NCBI RefSeq assembly: GCF_963678635.1
Contig: NC_087063.1
Location: 58,660,759 to 58,724,758 of the forward strand
Direction: 5' to 3'
DNA length: 64,000 nt
DNA from: Symsagittifera roscoffensis
Lineage: Eukaryota > Xenacoelomorpha > Acoela > Convolutidae
Numbering within the stretch: the first letter of the stretch is position 1; each line of letters begins with the position of its first letter. Position numbers and translations under genes: made by a program. This document shows, piece by piece, positions 19,530 to 31,723 of this stretch. The notes beneath the pieces are model-generated. The model had not been told where the DNA came from, made no database searches, and saw nothing but the letters and a program-made list of their open reading frames with translations.

Positions 19530-20730
19530 TATTTGGTGATATTTCGTGTTTTGTTTGTGATTGCACGAAAACATCGTCTAAATTGGTTATAACTTTTTTT
19601 GCTGAGAAAAAGTGGTCGAAAACTTTTTCTAATGACTGCTGAAAAAGCTGTTGGTCCTATGGAAATTCCATAGAAAAGTCTATTAAAATCGTATTGTTGA
19701 TTTCCAATAACGAATTGTGTTAAGCGAAGTGAATGTTCGTCTAGTGGCATTCGATTATACGCGCTGTTCATGTCAGCTGTTCTAAAGTATTATGCACTTA
19801 TTTTAGTGAGAATTACTTGATTTGGTTCTATAGGCCAATTTCATTTAGATTCATCAAAAAGTGAATAGAGGTATCTAGCATCTAAAACAATTTTTAATGA
19901 TTTAACTTTAGCGAATATAATAACGGGATTTATAAATGTGTTTTCTTTTAGTTGTTTTTCTTTAATAACTGGATAAATGATTTCCTATTGTTCTAATATA
20001 TCTAGTGTTCTACAGACTTTATCTTGTAAGTGAATTGGAACTTTATTTGCTCGTTGTTTTTTTTTAAAACCGCATCAGGTTTTAGAGGTAGATGTAGTGG
20101 TGAATTAAGTTTGGTGATATTTTTCCAATATTTAAACGTTTTGTATTTTGTTTGTGATTGCATGAAAATATCGTCTAAATAGGTTATAACTTTCTGGCTG
20201 AGAATAAGTGATCAAAAAGTTTTACTCACGAATGCTGAAAAAGCTGCTGGTCCTATGGAATTTCCATAGAAAAGTCTAATAAACTCGTATTGCTGATTTC
20301 CAATAACGAATTGTGTTATGCGTCGTGATTGTTCGTCTAGTGGCATTTGATTATCCGCGTTGTTCATGTCAGCTGTTGTAAAGTATTGTCCACTTATTTT
20401 GGTGAGAATTACTTGAATTGGTTCTATAGGCTAATTACATTTAGATTCATCAAAAAGTGAATTGAGGTAACTAGCATCTAGAACATTTTTAAATGATTCT
20501 CCTTTAGTGAGAATAATAAAGGGATTTATGAATGTGTTTCCGTTTGGTTGTTTTTCTTAAATAAATGGAGAAAGGATTTCGTATTGTTCTTAAATATCTA
20601 GTAATCTACTGACTTTATCTTGTAAGTGAAATGGAACTTTACTTCCTTGTTGTTTTTTGAAAACTGCATCAAGTTTTAGAGGTAGAAAAGTAGTGGTGAA
20701 ATTACTTTTTAACATCAAACTTAGATGTAG
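19530..20730 (-). pseudogene. element A: reverse transcriptase, tandemly duplicated
   Basis: Two copies of about 600 bp (about 19530-20130 and 20131-20730) both encode the same RT palm/fingers block: MNSAYNRMPLDE, QFVIGNQQYDFNRLFYGISIGP and following residues. Each copy carries its own stops and frameshifts. The copies differ at an estimated 10-15% of positions, so the duplication is old. Confidence 0.85.
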
Positions 20731-21255
20731 CAAAAACCATTTGTTTTTTAAGTAGTAGTTCTGCTAATTGTTCGAGTTCTTGTTGTGTATTTTGAGTGTA
20801 GGAAATTGAATACTGTAAAAAATTTCTGTTGTTCAGTGGTGTATTTTGAAATTTGGAACGTTGGTGTAAAAAGAGGTGTTTTTGAAAAATAGTCTGTATT
20901 TCGTTTTGAATCACAAATTGTATTATAAATTGATAATTATTCATTGAGGATTGTTGATGGACATATATCTAATAATTTTTGGATGTGATTTACTCTCTAT
21001 GCTGTTTCAAATGTGGGATAAATTGTTGCATTGGTTTCACAATCTTAAAATTCCTAGAGGTAACGTTATTTTATATTGGCAATTATTGTATACGTGCAAA
21101 GAAACTGTATCTGAGCTTGTATTTTTTGTGTATTTGATTGATGAGATTGTTACTCGAAAAAACTTATGGATTGGTTTGAATTCAAAGTCGGACATATATA
21201 GTCGTTGTTTATTTTGGTCTATGTTGTATTGATGGACTTGACTTATTGAGAAGTT

Positions 21256-22245
21256 TTATACATATCCTGATATTGGTTTCAGGTATTTTCGTTCTTGGTT
21301 GTATATAGGGTATAATTTGGAAAAAATCGGAGATTTTTTATTTAACCTTTGAAAGAATGTGAGTGTGTTAAGCATTCTTGTGCGTTTATCCTTTATATGT
21401 AATTTGCTTTTTAGGATATCAATAGTGGGGATGTAATTAGTAATAAAAAGTATTCCAACAATACTATGTTTTATATCTGTGATTTGAAATGTTTGTTTGA
21501 AAGTTTTATTCAAAAGTTTATTTTGTTCCATTGTTCGAGTGGGAACGAGGATTAATTTAAATTTTCTATAGTTTGTTAGACTTTATCTTTGTGCGGTAGC
21601 TTATTTGCTTGAAGTCTTTGAAGATAACAATTTTGGATGTAAAGTTTGTATTCCATTCCATGTGGGAATAATTATAAAATTTGATTCTAATCCAGAGTCT
21701 ATTAAGAATTCAGTTTCGAGGTCTGGTGATTGAAAATCTTTACTTTTTGGACTTTCTAAGAGAAATGGGATTGTCCAAATTTTTTTTTCAGGTGGTTGTA
21801 ATTTGTTTGCTGTATTTCGACATATATTGTTCGTTTTTGAACTTCCTTTAAGTTCTTGTTCGATGTAATCTGTTATGTTTTCTATATTGTCTAATTTTTC
21901 GAATTTATTGAAATTTTCATTGTTTTGATAACAATTCGTTTCAATTGGTATTCCGTATTCATTTTCAACCTGAAGCATTTTTATTGAAAGCGTATTTTCT
22001 GTTTCGCTCTCATCATCTGCGGATTCACAATTTATGTGAATTTTCTGTGTTGTCAATACCGGGAGGGTCTGATTGAATTTAATTTCTTCAGTTGATTGTA
22101 CCTGATTGATTTGTCTTTGATGTTTAGGTGTACTACTTCTAGTTTTGTTGTGAATTTTGGATTTGCGTTTTATTTTTATGTGGTGACTGAGAATAATTTT
22201 TCTGTCGATTTGAATCATAAGAATTTCGGTTCCTGGAATTATCAC
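21256..22245 (-). pseudogene. element A: protease and Gag-Pol junction region
   Basis: FLIDSGLESNFIIIPTW at about 21660-21720 matches the retropepsin active-site region (D-S-G in place of the usual D-T-G). It is preceded by a Gln/Asn-rich linker and followed by NKLLNKTFKQTFQITD. Element B has DSAAES at the same place. Broken into several frames. Confidence 0.75.
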
Positions 22246-22294
22246 GTGGTCTATAGTGATGATTATTATAGTTTGATCTGTTGTTTGAATAGTT

Positions 22295-23640
22295 TTAAGA
22301 ACTATTATCTGAGTATTGTCTATTGTTTCGATTATATGAGGATTTTCTGGAACCGTTGTTTGAATAATATCTAATTCGAGAGTTCGAATGTGAACGAATT
22401 CTATTATAATTTGAGTAAATTTTTTTGTTTAATTTTGATCTTGAATAATTATTTCGATATTGGTTATTTTGACTGTTTGATATAATATATCTATGTTGTG
22501 AGAAGTTTTGTGATTTTCTTCGATCTGGAGATCTTCCGCGATAGTTATTTTGATAAGTTGATTGTTGTTTATACTTATTATAGTTATCTGGTAGTGGTTT
22601 TCCTGATCTATTATTTTTGTGAATGTTTTTGTTTGGCAAATTTTGGTCTTTTTTCATGTATTGATAAAATGACTTAATTGGTTCTTTATATTTTTGTGGG
22701 TTGTTTTGTTATTTTGTTGCTTTTCTTGACATTCAGCAATGCTATGTCCATATCTACGACAATAGTTACACCATTTTTCGAATGATGGCTTACCTTTAAA
22801 ATTTGGGTTCTTCTCGTAGATATTTGATATTAGAGTAATTTTTTTCATTTAGTTCAGTGTCGGAGTCAAGAATGTTATTTATTAAGGAAGTAGTTGTATG
22901 GATGCTGTTTACGTATTGTAATTTTAAATTTTCTGTTTTTATTTCCAATTTAATTAAAATTTCAGCTTGTTCTAGTTTGTCTACTAGTTTTCGGAAGTCT
23001 ATATCAGGCTCTCGAATTGAAGATGGATGTGATGCTCTCTTTTTGCTATTTTTCTTAATTGAGGTGTTAGTGTCATCATTAAGACTTCTGTCACTTTGTG
23101 TTTTTATTATCATGCGTATTAAAATAATATGCTTTTCTTACTAATGTTTCGATTCTTACTGCAAGTTGCTTAATTGTTTCATAAGGGAGTCTACGGATTT
23201 AGTTGCATAGAACTCTTTGATGTTGTTTATTTGTTTCAGAGCCGAACATTTTTGAAAATTCTTGTGTGAATCTTTTCCAGTCTGATTTAATGTGTATACG
23301 TAAAGCTGAAAAACCCCTTTTGAGCTGCGCCATCATGTGTGGTTTGGATTAGAGCTGTGCGTCTATGTATCCAATTTTGATGAAGTGGCATTTTTACTGG
23401 TTCTGCATTTAAAATTAAGTTAGCTGTGACTGCATTTAATCAATTTTCTACTGAGTATTCAGAATCTGTTCCTGTGAATACCATTAGTGGTTTATTAGAA
23501 GATATAGAAGATTCATCCATGAGGTATGAATTCATAGTCATTTTGGAGTGATTTGTAAGTTGTGTTTTTTGTAATTTCAGGTTATTGTAAATAATATGGT
23601 AATGAGATTTCATTTTGCATTTGCGTTGGTTGATAATTTT
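22295..23640 (-). pseudogene. element A: Gag capsid and zinc knuckle
   Basis: Downstream of a capsid stretch related to B (TGTDxEYSVE(D/N), about 23440-23500) comes a basic domain with KKRASHPSSIREPD. Then comes KWCNYCRRYGHSIAEC at about 22740-22780, an intact CX2CX4HX4C nucleic-acid-binding knuckle. An Arg/Ser/Asn/Tyr-rich tail (22295-22657) follows. Several stops and frameshifts separate the parts. Confidence 0.8.
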
Positions 23641-23955
23641 GTGTTTTTAGAGGATTTTTTGAGTGGAAATTTTTATTATATGATCCTGAGTTTTGTTTTG
23701 GAAGAAAAGTTTGTCTTGTTTGTTTATTTCGTGTATATGGTTCAAAAAGATCTGGTTGATAAATAGGATCTGATTGATCAATATTCCATAGATTATTTTG
23801 TTGATTTGTGTTAAACCGTTGTTGTGTTGGGCTATAACAGTCTTCATCTTCTGAATAATGTGGTTGGTTTCTTGTAAGATATATTTTGTTTCTGGTTAGT
23901 TTCTTTTATTTTTATTTTGTTGAAAGAACGGGAAGTTTTTGCTACGATCCACTAT

Positions 23956-24335
23956 TGTGGAACCTGATCCAAACTATATAGTATTATTGGTTATAAATTA
24001 GATATTTTATCACTATAAAATAATAAAGACTAGACAATCACACTCCATCAAACTAACAACCCACTTGAATGTAAGTGCTGAAATTACTTTTAATTTCAGC
24101 ACCAGAGCATTTTGAATTTAACTTACAACCTAGTTGGTTTCTCCAAGAGACCGACTCGTAACAAACCAGTATACTCTAGATCTATTGAGACTAAGAGATA
24201 TAAGAGTAAGATTAAGATCGGTATTAGACTAAGAAGTTGCACGAATCTATCCGGCCAAAAATAAGATAGCGTGACGAGCAGACGTTGTACCTTATCTGAA
24301 ATTACTCTATGAGTTAGACCATCCGTCCCAACTCA
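23956..24335 (+). repeat. 5' LTR of element B
   Basis: 380 bp from TGTGGAACC to CAACTCA, with TG...CA ends. It contains TTATCACTATAAAATA, a possible TATA region. It aligns in inverted orientation with the element A 3' LTR. No direct copy was found at the right end of B. Confidence 0.7.
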
Positions 24336-24337
24336 TC

Positions 24338-24360
24338 TGGTGCGACCATAGGTCTCGAAC
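24338..24360 (+). other. tRNA-like primer-binding site of element B
   Basis: Two bases after the LTR, TGGTGCGACC starts a 23-base stretch. Its reverse complement looks like the 3' end of a tRNA: T-loop GTTCGAG, then stem sequence, then GGTCGCACCA. The resemblance includes the CCA end and reaches the T loop, longer than a usual 10-18 base primer site. One acceptor-stem base seems missing. The matching tRNA is not identified here. Confidence 0.7.
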
Positions 24361-25791
24361 AAGACCTTAAGGAACAACAAAGCTTAGAACTAACCGAAAA
24401 TAAATTAGACTTAGACAAAAACATACTCAAAACTGTTCCACGACAAAAATTTAATTGAATCGTCTCTACGACTCAATAGATCAGAGCCATTATTCCGAAG
24501 AATACGAGAACTACACGGTATTGGAAAAAAAACCTGGGACAAGAGACGATATACGACTACAACGGAGTTCACCCATAAGTTTCATGGTCGTACGGCAAAA
24601 GCCAACACAAACTCTTATATTTAGAGTTTTATTAGCAATGAATTTAGATTTCCATTTGCAAACATAATAACTTTGAAGAAAAATCTTCACCAATAATTAC
24701 AGGCGCTACACTTATTATTGTACAATAACGACTGATAAACATCCCTAGTCTTTTCCTTTATTCTGCAGTAAATTTAAAAAGATATCTGGAAAAAACGTTT
24801 ATTGAAAAAAGAAAACAAAAATTAGTTAGTGAACACAGAAATTGTTAGTAAAATATAAATAATCTCTTCAACTCTGGTTCATCACCTAAAACATAACAGC
24901 AAATCATAAACCCACAAACATCATCAAATCTAATAAATCAAAACTTATATAAATTAACAATTTAACCTAAAACAAAGGCCTATTCTATCCTTTTTATCCT
25001 ATTTCTTATTTTAACCATTATTAAACTCTTTTAAACTCAACAGATCATCAAGGCTTTCCTTGGATTTTTAATTCACTTTACTTAAATTAAATTTAATTTC
25101 ATTAATTTTATATTCTGATCATCAAGGCTTATCCTTGGTTCAAATAGAACAATTTTGTTCTCCCCCACACATTTAGCAAAGTGTTTAACGACCTCAAACT
25201 TGGATTCACTATCCAACCCTTTTTTGAAGACCCAATACTAATAGAAATTTTTCAATACACTACCCATTCCAATTAGGATAAACAGTGAAGAACTTCGGTT
25301 ATTTATCCTTCACTTGACCCCACCTTACCTGACCCAGGATAATGTTTAAACTTGGTAAAATGAAAAAAGTATCTAACGAACTACTTGTGTTCTACTTATA
25401 CCTGAACCTTATGGATCGATTTACTATTCTCCAACCCTTGAACACAATCTCTACCCCTAAGTAAGATTAAGTAAGTTAACACCTTAACTTAGACTAGTCA
25501 CGAGAAAGTAAAAATCATTCTTAGAAATCGATTTATACTTTTCTCTCTAACCCTGAAATACACAACCCAAGTTGGGCTAATGCGAAAAAATTGTAAGAAC
25601 TAACAGTTTAAGCATTAAAAACCACTAATCCAAATATTGCATCCGTCATCCTAAACATTATGTCACCAGACAATTTAGGAAATGAACAAACAATCAAACT
25701 ATACAACTGTTAAACAAACAACGAAAAGTATGACCTCCTAATCACTCCACACACACAGTCAATAGGATATATTAGAATAAAACGACAAATA
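24361..25791 (+). other. element B leader, no coding sequence seen
   Basis: About 1.4 kb of AT-rich sequence with stops in all frames between the primer site and the first Gag-related frame. The words ATCATCAAGGCTT and TCCTTGG occur twice (about 25047-25065 and 25116-25134), a local duplication. A long leader may hold packaging signals, but none can be identified by eye. Confidence 0.5.
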
Positions 25792-26115
25792 ATGAAACGA
25801 AAAATGTTTAGCAAACAAAGACATGTTACACGAAAAAGATTTTCAAAACAAAGAAACGCATTCTCCGAATCAGAAACAAGTCATTTAGAAGAACTTTATA
25901 GATTAAAAGATTCCGTAAACAAAAACTACCAAATTAATGATACATTATTTTTTTCTGACTCAGAAACCACATCACAATCATCAATACAAAAAAAAACGCA
26001 GAATAAAAAACACATACAAAAACAAGCCAGTACGTCTATACAATTGGAATCAACCAATAAACTTATTGAAAATTACAAATTAACAGTAATAAAGCACAAA
26101 AATGAGTCAAAATGA
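25792..26115 (+). CDS. element B small basic ORF
   Basis: 107 codons, Lys/Arg-rich at the start (MKRKMFSKQRHVTRKRF), then Ser/Gln-rich. It overlaps the next frame by 14 bases. It matches no family I know. It is probably part of the retroelement (5' Gag region or an accessory frame), not a host gene. Confidence 0.4.
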   Translation: MKRKMFSKQRHVTRKRFSKQRNAFSESETSHLEELYRLKDSVNKNYQINDTLFFSDSETTSQSSIQKKTQNKKHIQKQASTSIQLESTNKLIENYKLTVIKHKNESK

Positions 26116-26557
26116 AGAAAACGAAGATGAAAACTCCGTCTCTCCATTTTTAATCAATTCACCCACTGATAATAGAGGACAAACACAATTTTGTCAAAAC
26201 TTAATAGCAAGTATATTTGAAAGAGGAGTTAGTCCATGCACAGCAGAATTTCCAGAAGTAAAAATCAAAAGACAAATTATCGATCACTACCTCAAAACAA
26301 TATGTAACCTGACACAACAGTACGGAATCTATACCATAGAAATACAGACACCAAGTAAGTTTCATGGTAAATATCTACTTCAAACAGACGACGTAGATAT
26401 AGAATTTTCAAGAGTATTCACAGAATACATAAAAAATATTCAACACCAGAATTCACAAAGAGCAAATTCAAGATTGACTAACGAAGCATTTCAAATAATT
26501 TATAGCTACTCATCTATACTAGAAAAACCTGAATCCGAACGAACTTCACCAGTTTAA
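26102..26557 (+). CDS. element B Gag N-terminal (matrix-like) ORF
   Basis: 151 codons starting MSQNEENEDEN and ending TSPV. After the TAA at 26555 the same frame continues, with only that stop, through RHEIATFFEYLNTIRENL to about 26780. The original frame was therefore longer. The acidic start and helical look, and its place before capsid, suggest a Gag N-terminal domain (inference). A 25-bp tandem repeat (GATTATTTCATACATAA) lies at about 26695-26745. Confidence 0.45.
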   Translation: MSQNEENEDENSVSPFLINSPTDNRGQTQFCQNLIASIFERGVSPCTAEFPEVKIKRQIIDHYLKTICNLTQQYGIYTIEIQTPSKFHGKYLLQTDDVDIEFSRVFTEYIKNIQHQNSQRANSRLTNEAFQIIYSYSSILEKPESERTSPV

Positions 26558-26787
26558 ACATCAAAACACACAACTGTAAGACATGAAATTGCAACATTTT
26601 TCGAATATTTAAACACAATCCGTGAAAATTTAACCAGTAACGAAGTTTCACAAAACGATAAACACGATTTACAAAAAATCTTGGCTTGGTTAATCATTGA
26701 TTATTTCATACATAATATTGATAATATTGATTATTTCATACATAAGCAAGAAAAAACTTCAGATTCCAAAATTCAACTGATGACACT

Positions 26788-27457
26788 GTGATAGCAGAAC
26801 AATCAGATTATGTTTGGGACCCTGAATGGTCTCATCCACTATTCTTTAACATACCAACAGATATTTCAAATCAAGCAATTAGCACAATTTCCATTCACAA
26901 AGATTATATTAAGGTATATCCACTCACAACCGACGCAACACCTTTAAATTATAATTCATTTCTACCCGATAGAACAAGAAATAATAGTTTGAACTCAACT
27001 CTCATACAACAAGAAAACCTGAATGGAACTAGGAACCGCAGATATTCAAACACCATCACCTTTCGCAAACGAAGAAGAAGTTACAACAGTAGTAACAACA
27101 AAACAACAAAGTATCTCACCAATACATCCAAATCTTACAACACCAAGACCTAAAAATCCAACCTTACCACAGGTAACATTACAATCAGCGGTTAAACCCA
27201 CCGTTGCCCCAAAGTTTTCACACATGGATTATCAAACGTTTAAACCAATGACGAAACCAACACAAAAACAAAGAAATTTCACTAGAAACAATTTTGAAGA
27301 ACACAATTATAACTATGTAAATAGACCACAAACATCTAAGCCTCCTCGCACAAATACACAAAATCATTTATTTTCACAAAGACAAAATTTTCAACAACTA
27401 ACAACAACTTCAATAAATTTCCATGACTATCCACGAATTTCACAAGACGAAAGTTAA
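26788..27457 (+). pseudogene. element B Gag linker, two overlapping frames
   Basis: Frames 26788-27153 and 27023-27457 overlap. The first reads SDYVWDPEWSHPLFFNIPTD. The second is Thr/Pro/Gln/Asn-rich. A frameshift between them likely broke one coding sequence. The second aligns at its end with the truncated start of element A (about 27440 of B corresponds to 23955 of A). Confidence 0.5.
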
Positions 27458-27860
27458 AATTATCCAATTTTTCAACAGAATAAAAACAACAAACAACAAA
27501 ACCAAATTAAATATAAAACACCTTATTATACAACTAACTGTTTATCATCAGATAATGATGACTACTATCAACCAGATAATTTTGCACCATAAACACAGGA
27601 AGACCGTGTACAACACTCTCGACCAAATCTAGCATCTCAAAATACAAAAATTTTATCCACAAAATTTAGCTAGTACACAAACTCACCAACGATTACAAAC
27701 ACAAAACCCATTTAGTACACAACCCTATCAAACAACACAGATACAAAACCCTGCCAGTACACAATTTTATCAACCAACACAAACACAAAATGGAATCCCA
27801 CTACCATATTATTTACAACAACATGAAATCACAAAAAGTCAACTTACAAACTTTTCACAA

Positions 27861-28784
27861 ATGCCAAATGCAGCAGAATCACTCCAAACTACTATGAATC
27901 CATACCTAATGGGTGTATCATCAATAAGATCAAACAAGCCATTGATCGTATTCACCGGCACAGACCCTGAATATTCTGTAGAAGATTATTTAAATGCAGT
28001 CACAGCAAATCTAATTTTGAATATCGGAACTGATTTCATAAATATACCACTTCACCAAAATTGGAAACATAGACGCGCAGCGTTAATACAAACCACACTT
28101 AATGGCGCAGCTCAAAAATGATTTTCAGTTTTACCTTTAGATATAAAATCAGACTGGAAAAAATTCACACAAGAATTTTCAAAAATGTTTGATTCTGAAA
28201 GGAACAAACAACATCAAAGAGTTTTATGCAACAAAACTCGTAGACTACCAAACGAAACGATCAAACAACTAGCAGTAAGATTCGAAACACTAGTCAGAAA
28301 ACTATACTCACTAAACACTCATGATTATAAAAACACAAAAACGACAGAAATTTTAATGATGACTCTAACACCTCAATTACGAAAAATAGCAATCAAAAAG
28401 AGAGCATCACATCCCTTCTCAATTCGAGAACCAGATTTAGATTTTATAAAACTAGTAGAAAAACTAGAACAAGCAGAAACCACGATGAAACTAGAAGAAA
28501 CAGAAAATCTCAAATTAGAATATGTTAAAAATATTCAAACAACTACAACACAAATAAAAAATATACACAACTCAGATACAGATTTATCCGAAAAAATCAC
28601 TGAAATTTTGAATATATATGAGATAAATCCAAATTTTAAAGGTAAAACATCATTCAAAAAAAATGGTGTAACTATTGCCGAAAACACGGACATAGCATTG
28701 CTGAATGCAGACAAAAACAACAAGACAACCAGAATAAACCACAAAAACACAAAGAACCAAACAAATCATTTTACCAATATATGA
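27861..28784 (+). pseudogene. element B Gag capsid, copy 1
   Basis: Capsid-like sequence: FTGTDPEYSVEDYLNAV, HQNWKHRRAALIQTTLNGAAQK, then a single TGA where copy 2 has Trp (TGG). It continues WKKFTQEFSKMFDSERNKQ and ETIKQLAVRFETLVRKL, the classical retrotransposon Gag core. The knuckle region near 28660 is corrupted. Confidence 0.8.
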
Positions 28785-29244
28785 AAAAAGATCAAAACCT
28801 ACCAAATAAAAAAATTCACAGTAAAAACAGCTCTGGAAAACCACTTCCAAATAGCTCAAATTATTCAAGAAATCAATCACCTTCTAACTCTAACTACAGA
28901 GGTAGATCACCAGACCAAAGAAATTCACAAAATCCCTCATAAAACAGATATAGTCGATCACACAGACAAAACACTCAATATCGAAATAATTATTCACGAT
29001 CAAACTCAAATAGACCGAACTATTTGTTTGATACCAGTTCCCATTCACATTCTAGGAATAGACAATATTCAAATGATAAATCAAGAAACTCATCTTACAA
29101 TAGACACAGAAATGATTCCAACAATAGAAACAGAAGCTATTCAAATAATCAAAATCAACCATATAAAAATCCCACTTAGTACACATTCTTATCAACCAAC
29201 GCAAAAGCAAGTGAAATCCCGCCACCCTATTACTTACAACAACA

Positions 29245-30547
29245 TGAAATAACAAAGAGTCAACTTACAAGCTTTTCACAAATGCCAAATGCCGCAGAAT
29301 CACTTCAAATGACTATGAATCCGTACCTAATGGGTGGATCGTCAATAACATTAAACAAGTCTTTATTGGTATTTACAGGTACAGACCCTGAATATTCTGT
29401 AGAAGATTATTTAAATGCAATCAAAGTAAATCTAATCTCAAATTAAGGACCTGAACCAATAAATACACCACTTCACTAAAATTGGATACACAGACGCACA
29501 GCGTTAATACAAACCACAATTGATGGCGCAGCTCAAAAATGGTTTTCAGTTTTACCTATAGATATAATATCAGATTGGAAAAGGTTCACACAACAATTCT
29601 CACAAATGTTTGATTCTGAAAGGAACAAACAACATCACAGATTTTCATGCAATGAAATTCGTAGACTACCAAACGAAACGATCAAACAATTAGCAGTAAG
29701 GATCGAAATAATATCAGTTTTACCTATAGATATAATATCAGATTGGAAAAGGTTCACACAACAATTCTCACAAATGTTTGAATCTGAAAGGAACAAACAG
29801 CATCAAAGAGTTTAATGCAATGAAATTCGTAGACTACCAAACGAAACGATCAAACAATTAGCAGTAAGGATCGAAACACTAGTCCGAAAAGCATATTCAC
29901 TCAAAACTCATGATTATAAAAATTAAAAAATGACAGAAATTTTAATGATGACTCTAACACCTCAATTACAAAAAATAGCAATCAAAAAGAGAGCATCACA
30001 TCCTTCCTCAATTCGAGAACCAGATTTAGATTTAAAAAAACTAGTTGATAAACTAGAAAAAGCAAAAGTCGCTATGAAACTAGAAGAAACAGAAAATCTC
30101 AAAAAACAATATGTTATTAAAATTCAAACCTCTACAACACAAATAAATCATATACACAATTCAGATATAGATTTAACCGAAAAAATCACTGAAATTTTGA
30201 TTAAATACGAGAAAAACCCAAATTTTAAAAGTGAACCATCATTTAAAAATTGCTGTAACTATTTCCAAAGATACGGACATAGCATTGCTGAATGCAGACA
30301 AAAACAACAAGACAACCAGAATAAACCACAAAAGTACAGGAACCAAACAAATCATTTTATCAGTACATGGAAAAAGATCAAAATTTACCAAATAAGAACA
30401 TTCACAGTCATAATAGTTATTGAAAACCACTTCCAAACAGTTCAAACTATTCAAGAAACCAATCACTTTATAACTCTAACTACAGAGGCAGATCACCAGA
30501 CCAAAGAAATTTACGTAATTTCTCACAAAACAGATATAGTCGATTAA
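29245..30547 (+). pseudogene. element B Gag capsid, copy 2, with zinc knuckle
   Basis: Same capsid motifs as copy 1, then KKRASHPSSIREPDLDLKKLVDK and NCCNYFQRYGHSIAEC at about 30246-30295. In the knuckle, the second Cys of CX2C is replaced by Phe, so zinc binding is likely lost. Contains stops and the 168-bp internal duplication. Confidence 0.8.
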
Positions 30548-31111
30548 ATAGTCGAAATAATCAGTATCGAATTAATTATTCACGATCAAACTCAAACAGA
30601 CCAGAATATTCGTTCGATACCAGTTCCCAATCACACTCTAGGAATAGACACTATTCCAATGATATATCAAGAAATTCATTGCACAATAGACAACGAAATT
30701 ATTCCAACAATAGGAATAGAGTTACTCAAATAATCGAAATCAACGATATCAAAAAAATAGATCACGAGATTATTCAAACAACAGATCAAATCACCAAAGA
30801 TCTAATTAGAACAATTATCAAAATAGATCACGAGAAAATTCACAAAATAGGAATTCAAACTATAACAATAGACAAAAAACTACTCTCAATCACCTAATAG
30901 AAATAACCCACGTTACCCAGATTCTCAGAGCAAACAGAGAAGCAATACAACAAAACAGCAGAGACAAATAAATCAAGTACAAACAACTGAAGAAACAAAC
31001 TCAGACCCCCCTGTTTTTGATAACACGGAAACTACTGAATTACATTTAAACCAAATTAATTGCGAATCTACAGATAGTGAAAGTGATACAGGAAACACAA
31101 TTTTAGTCAAC

Positions 31112-31723
31112 ATGTTAAAGGTTGAAAATGATTCTGAAACCGTTACATATGAACAACCTTTCCATTCACATATCTACGAAAATCAATTGAAATTACCTTT
31201 AGATTATCACACTAGACCCAGAAATAGTAACATTCCAATCGGGCAAATAGTAAATGATGTAACGACGTTACACGCACCTGAAAAAGAACAACTACCATGT
31301 TCTAGTATAAATCAAATTTACCAAAATATACCAAAAGAACCACCGAAAGACAAAATTTGGGCAATCTCCTTTTTTTTAAAGAGCCCAAAGAGTAAAGATT
31401 TTCAACCACCTGACCTTGAAAAAGATTTTTTAATAGACTCTGCAGCAGAATCGAATATCATAAATATTCCAACTTGGAATGAAATCAAAGCTCTACATCC
31501 AAAATTAACACCTGTAAAAACAACCAGTAGACTAGCAACAGCACAAGGCTCAACCTTAACAAATTACGGAAAAATTCCATTTTTCCTCGTTCCCACTAAA
31601 ACAATGGAACAAAACAAACTCCTAAACAAACCATTTAAGCAAATATTCCATATCACAGATAAAAAACACAATAGTATTGGAATCCCATTCATCACAAAAT
31701 ACATACCAACTATCAAAATATAA
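31112..31723 (+). pseudogene. element B protease region
   Basis: 203 open codons. FLIDSAAESNIINIPTW at about 31430-31480 aligns with the element A protease (DSG). Here the motif is D-S-A, so the active site is probably lost. NKLLNKPFKQIFHITDKKH follows, shared with A. Confidence 0.7.

Larger units (their letters stand above)
14366..23955 (-). mobile_element. element A: decayed Ty3/gypsy-type retrotransposon, 5' truncated
   Basis: Read right to left the remnants run: Gag capsid (about 23640-22860), CX2CX4HX4C knuckle (about 22740-22780), protease, two tandem RT copies, RNase H, integrase, a hydrophobic region, a Pro-rich frame, and the 3' LTR. Every domain has stops or frameshifts. It is a relative of element B, with many near-identical stretches such as MNRSLQEYLRCIINGNDT in both integrases. 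Its 5' LTR and roughly 3 kb corresponding to B 24336-27440 are missing. The truncation point coincides with the first base of B's LTR. Confidence 0.9.
27770..30760 (+). repeat. 1.4-kb tandem duplication of the Gag capsid/knuckle region in element B
   Basis: Unit 1 is about 27770-29150 and unit 2 about 29170-30760. Both run from a CAACATGAAAT...CAACTTACAA(A/G)CTTTTCACAAATG start through capsid and knuckle to an Arg/Ser/Asn-rich tail (GATACCAGTTCCCA(T/A)TCACA). Unit 2 also has a 168-bp internal duplication (29545-29712 and 29713-29880). The units differ at many sites. Confidence 0.85.

Noticed and set aside
7020-24335. Element A as a DNA transposon or DIRS element because its ends are inverted repeats
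   Set aside because: The coding order is Ty3/gypsy with a DDE integrase. The inverted repeats are explained by A's 3' LTR and B's 5' LTR in opposite orientation.
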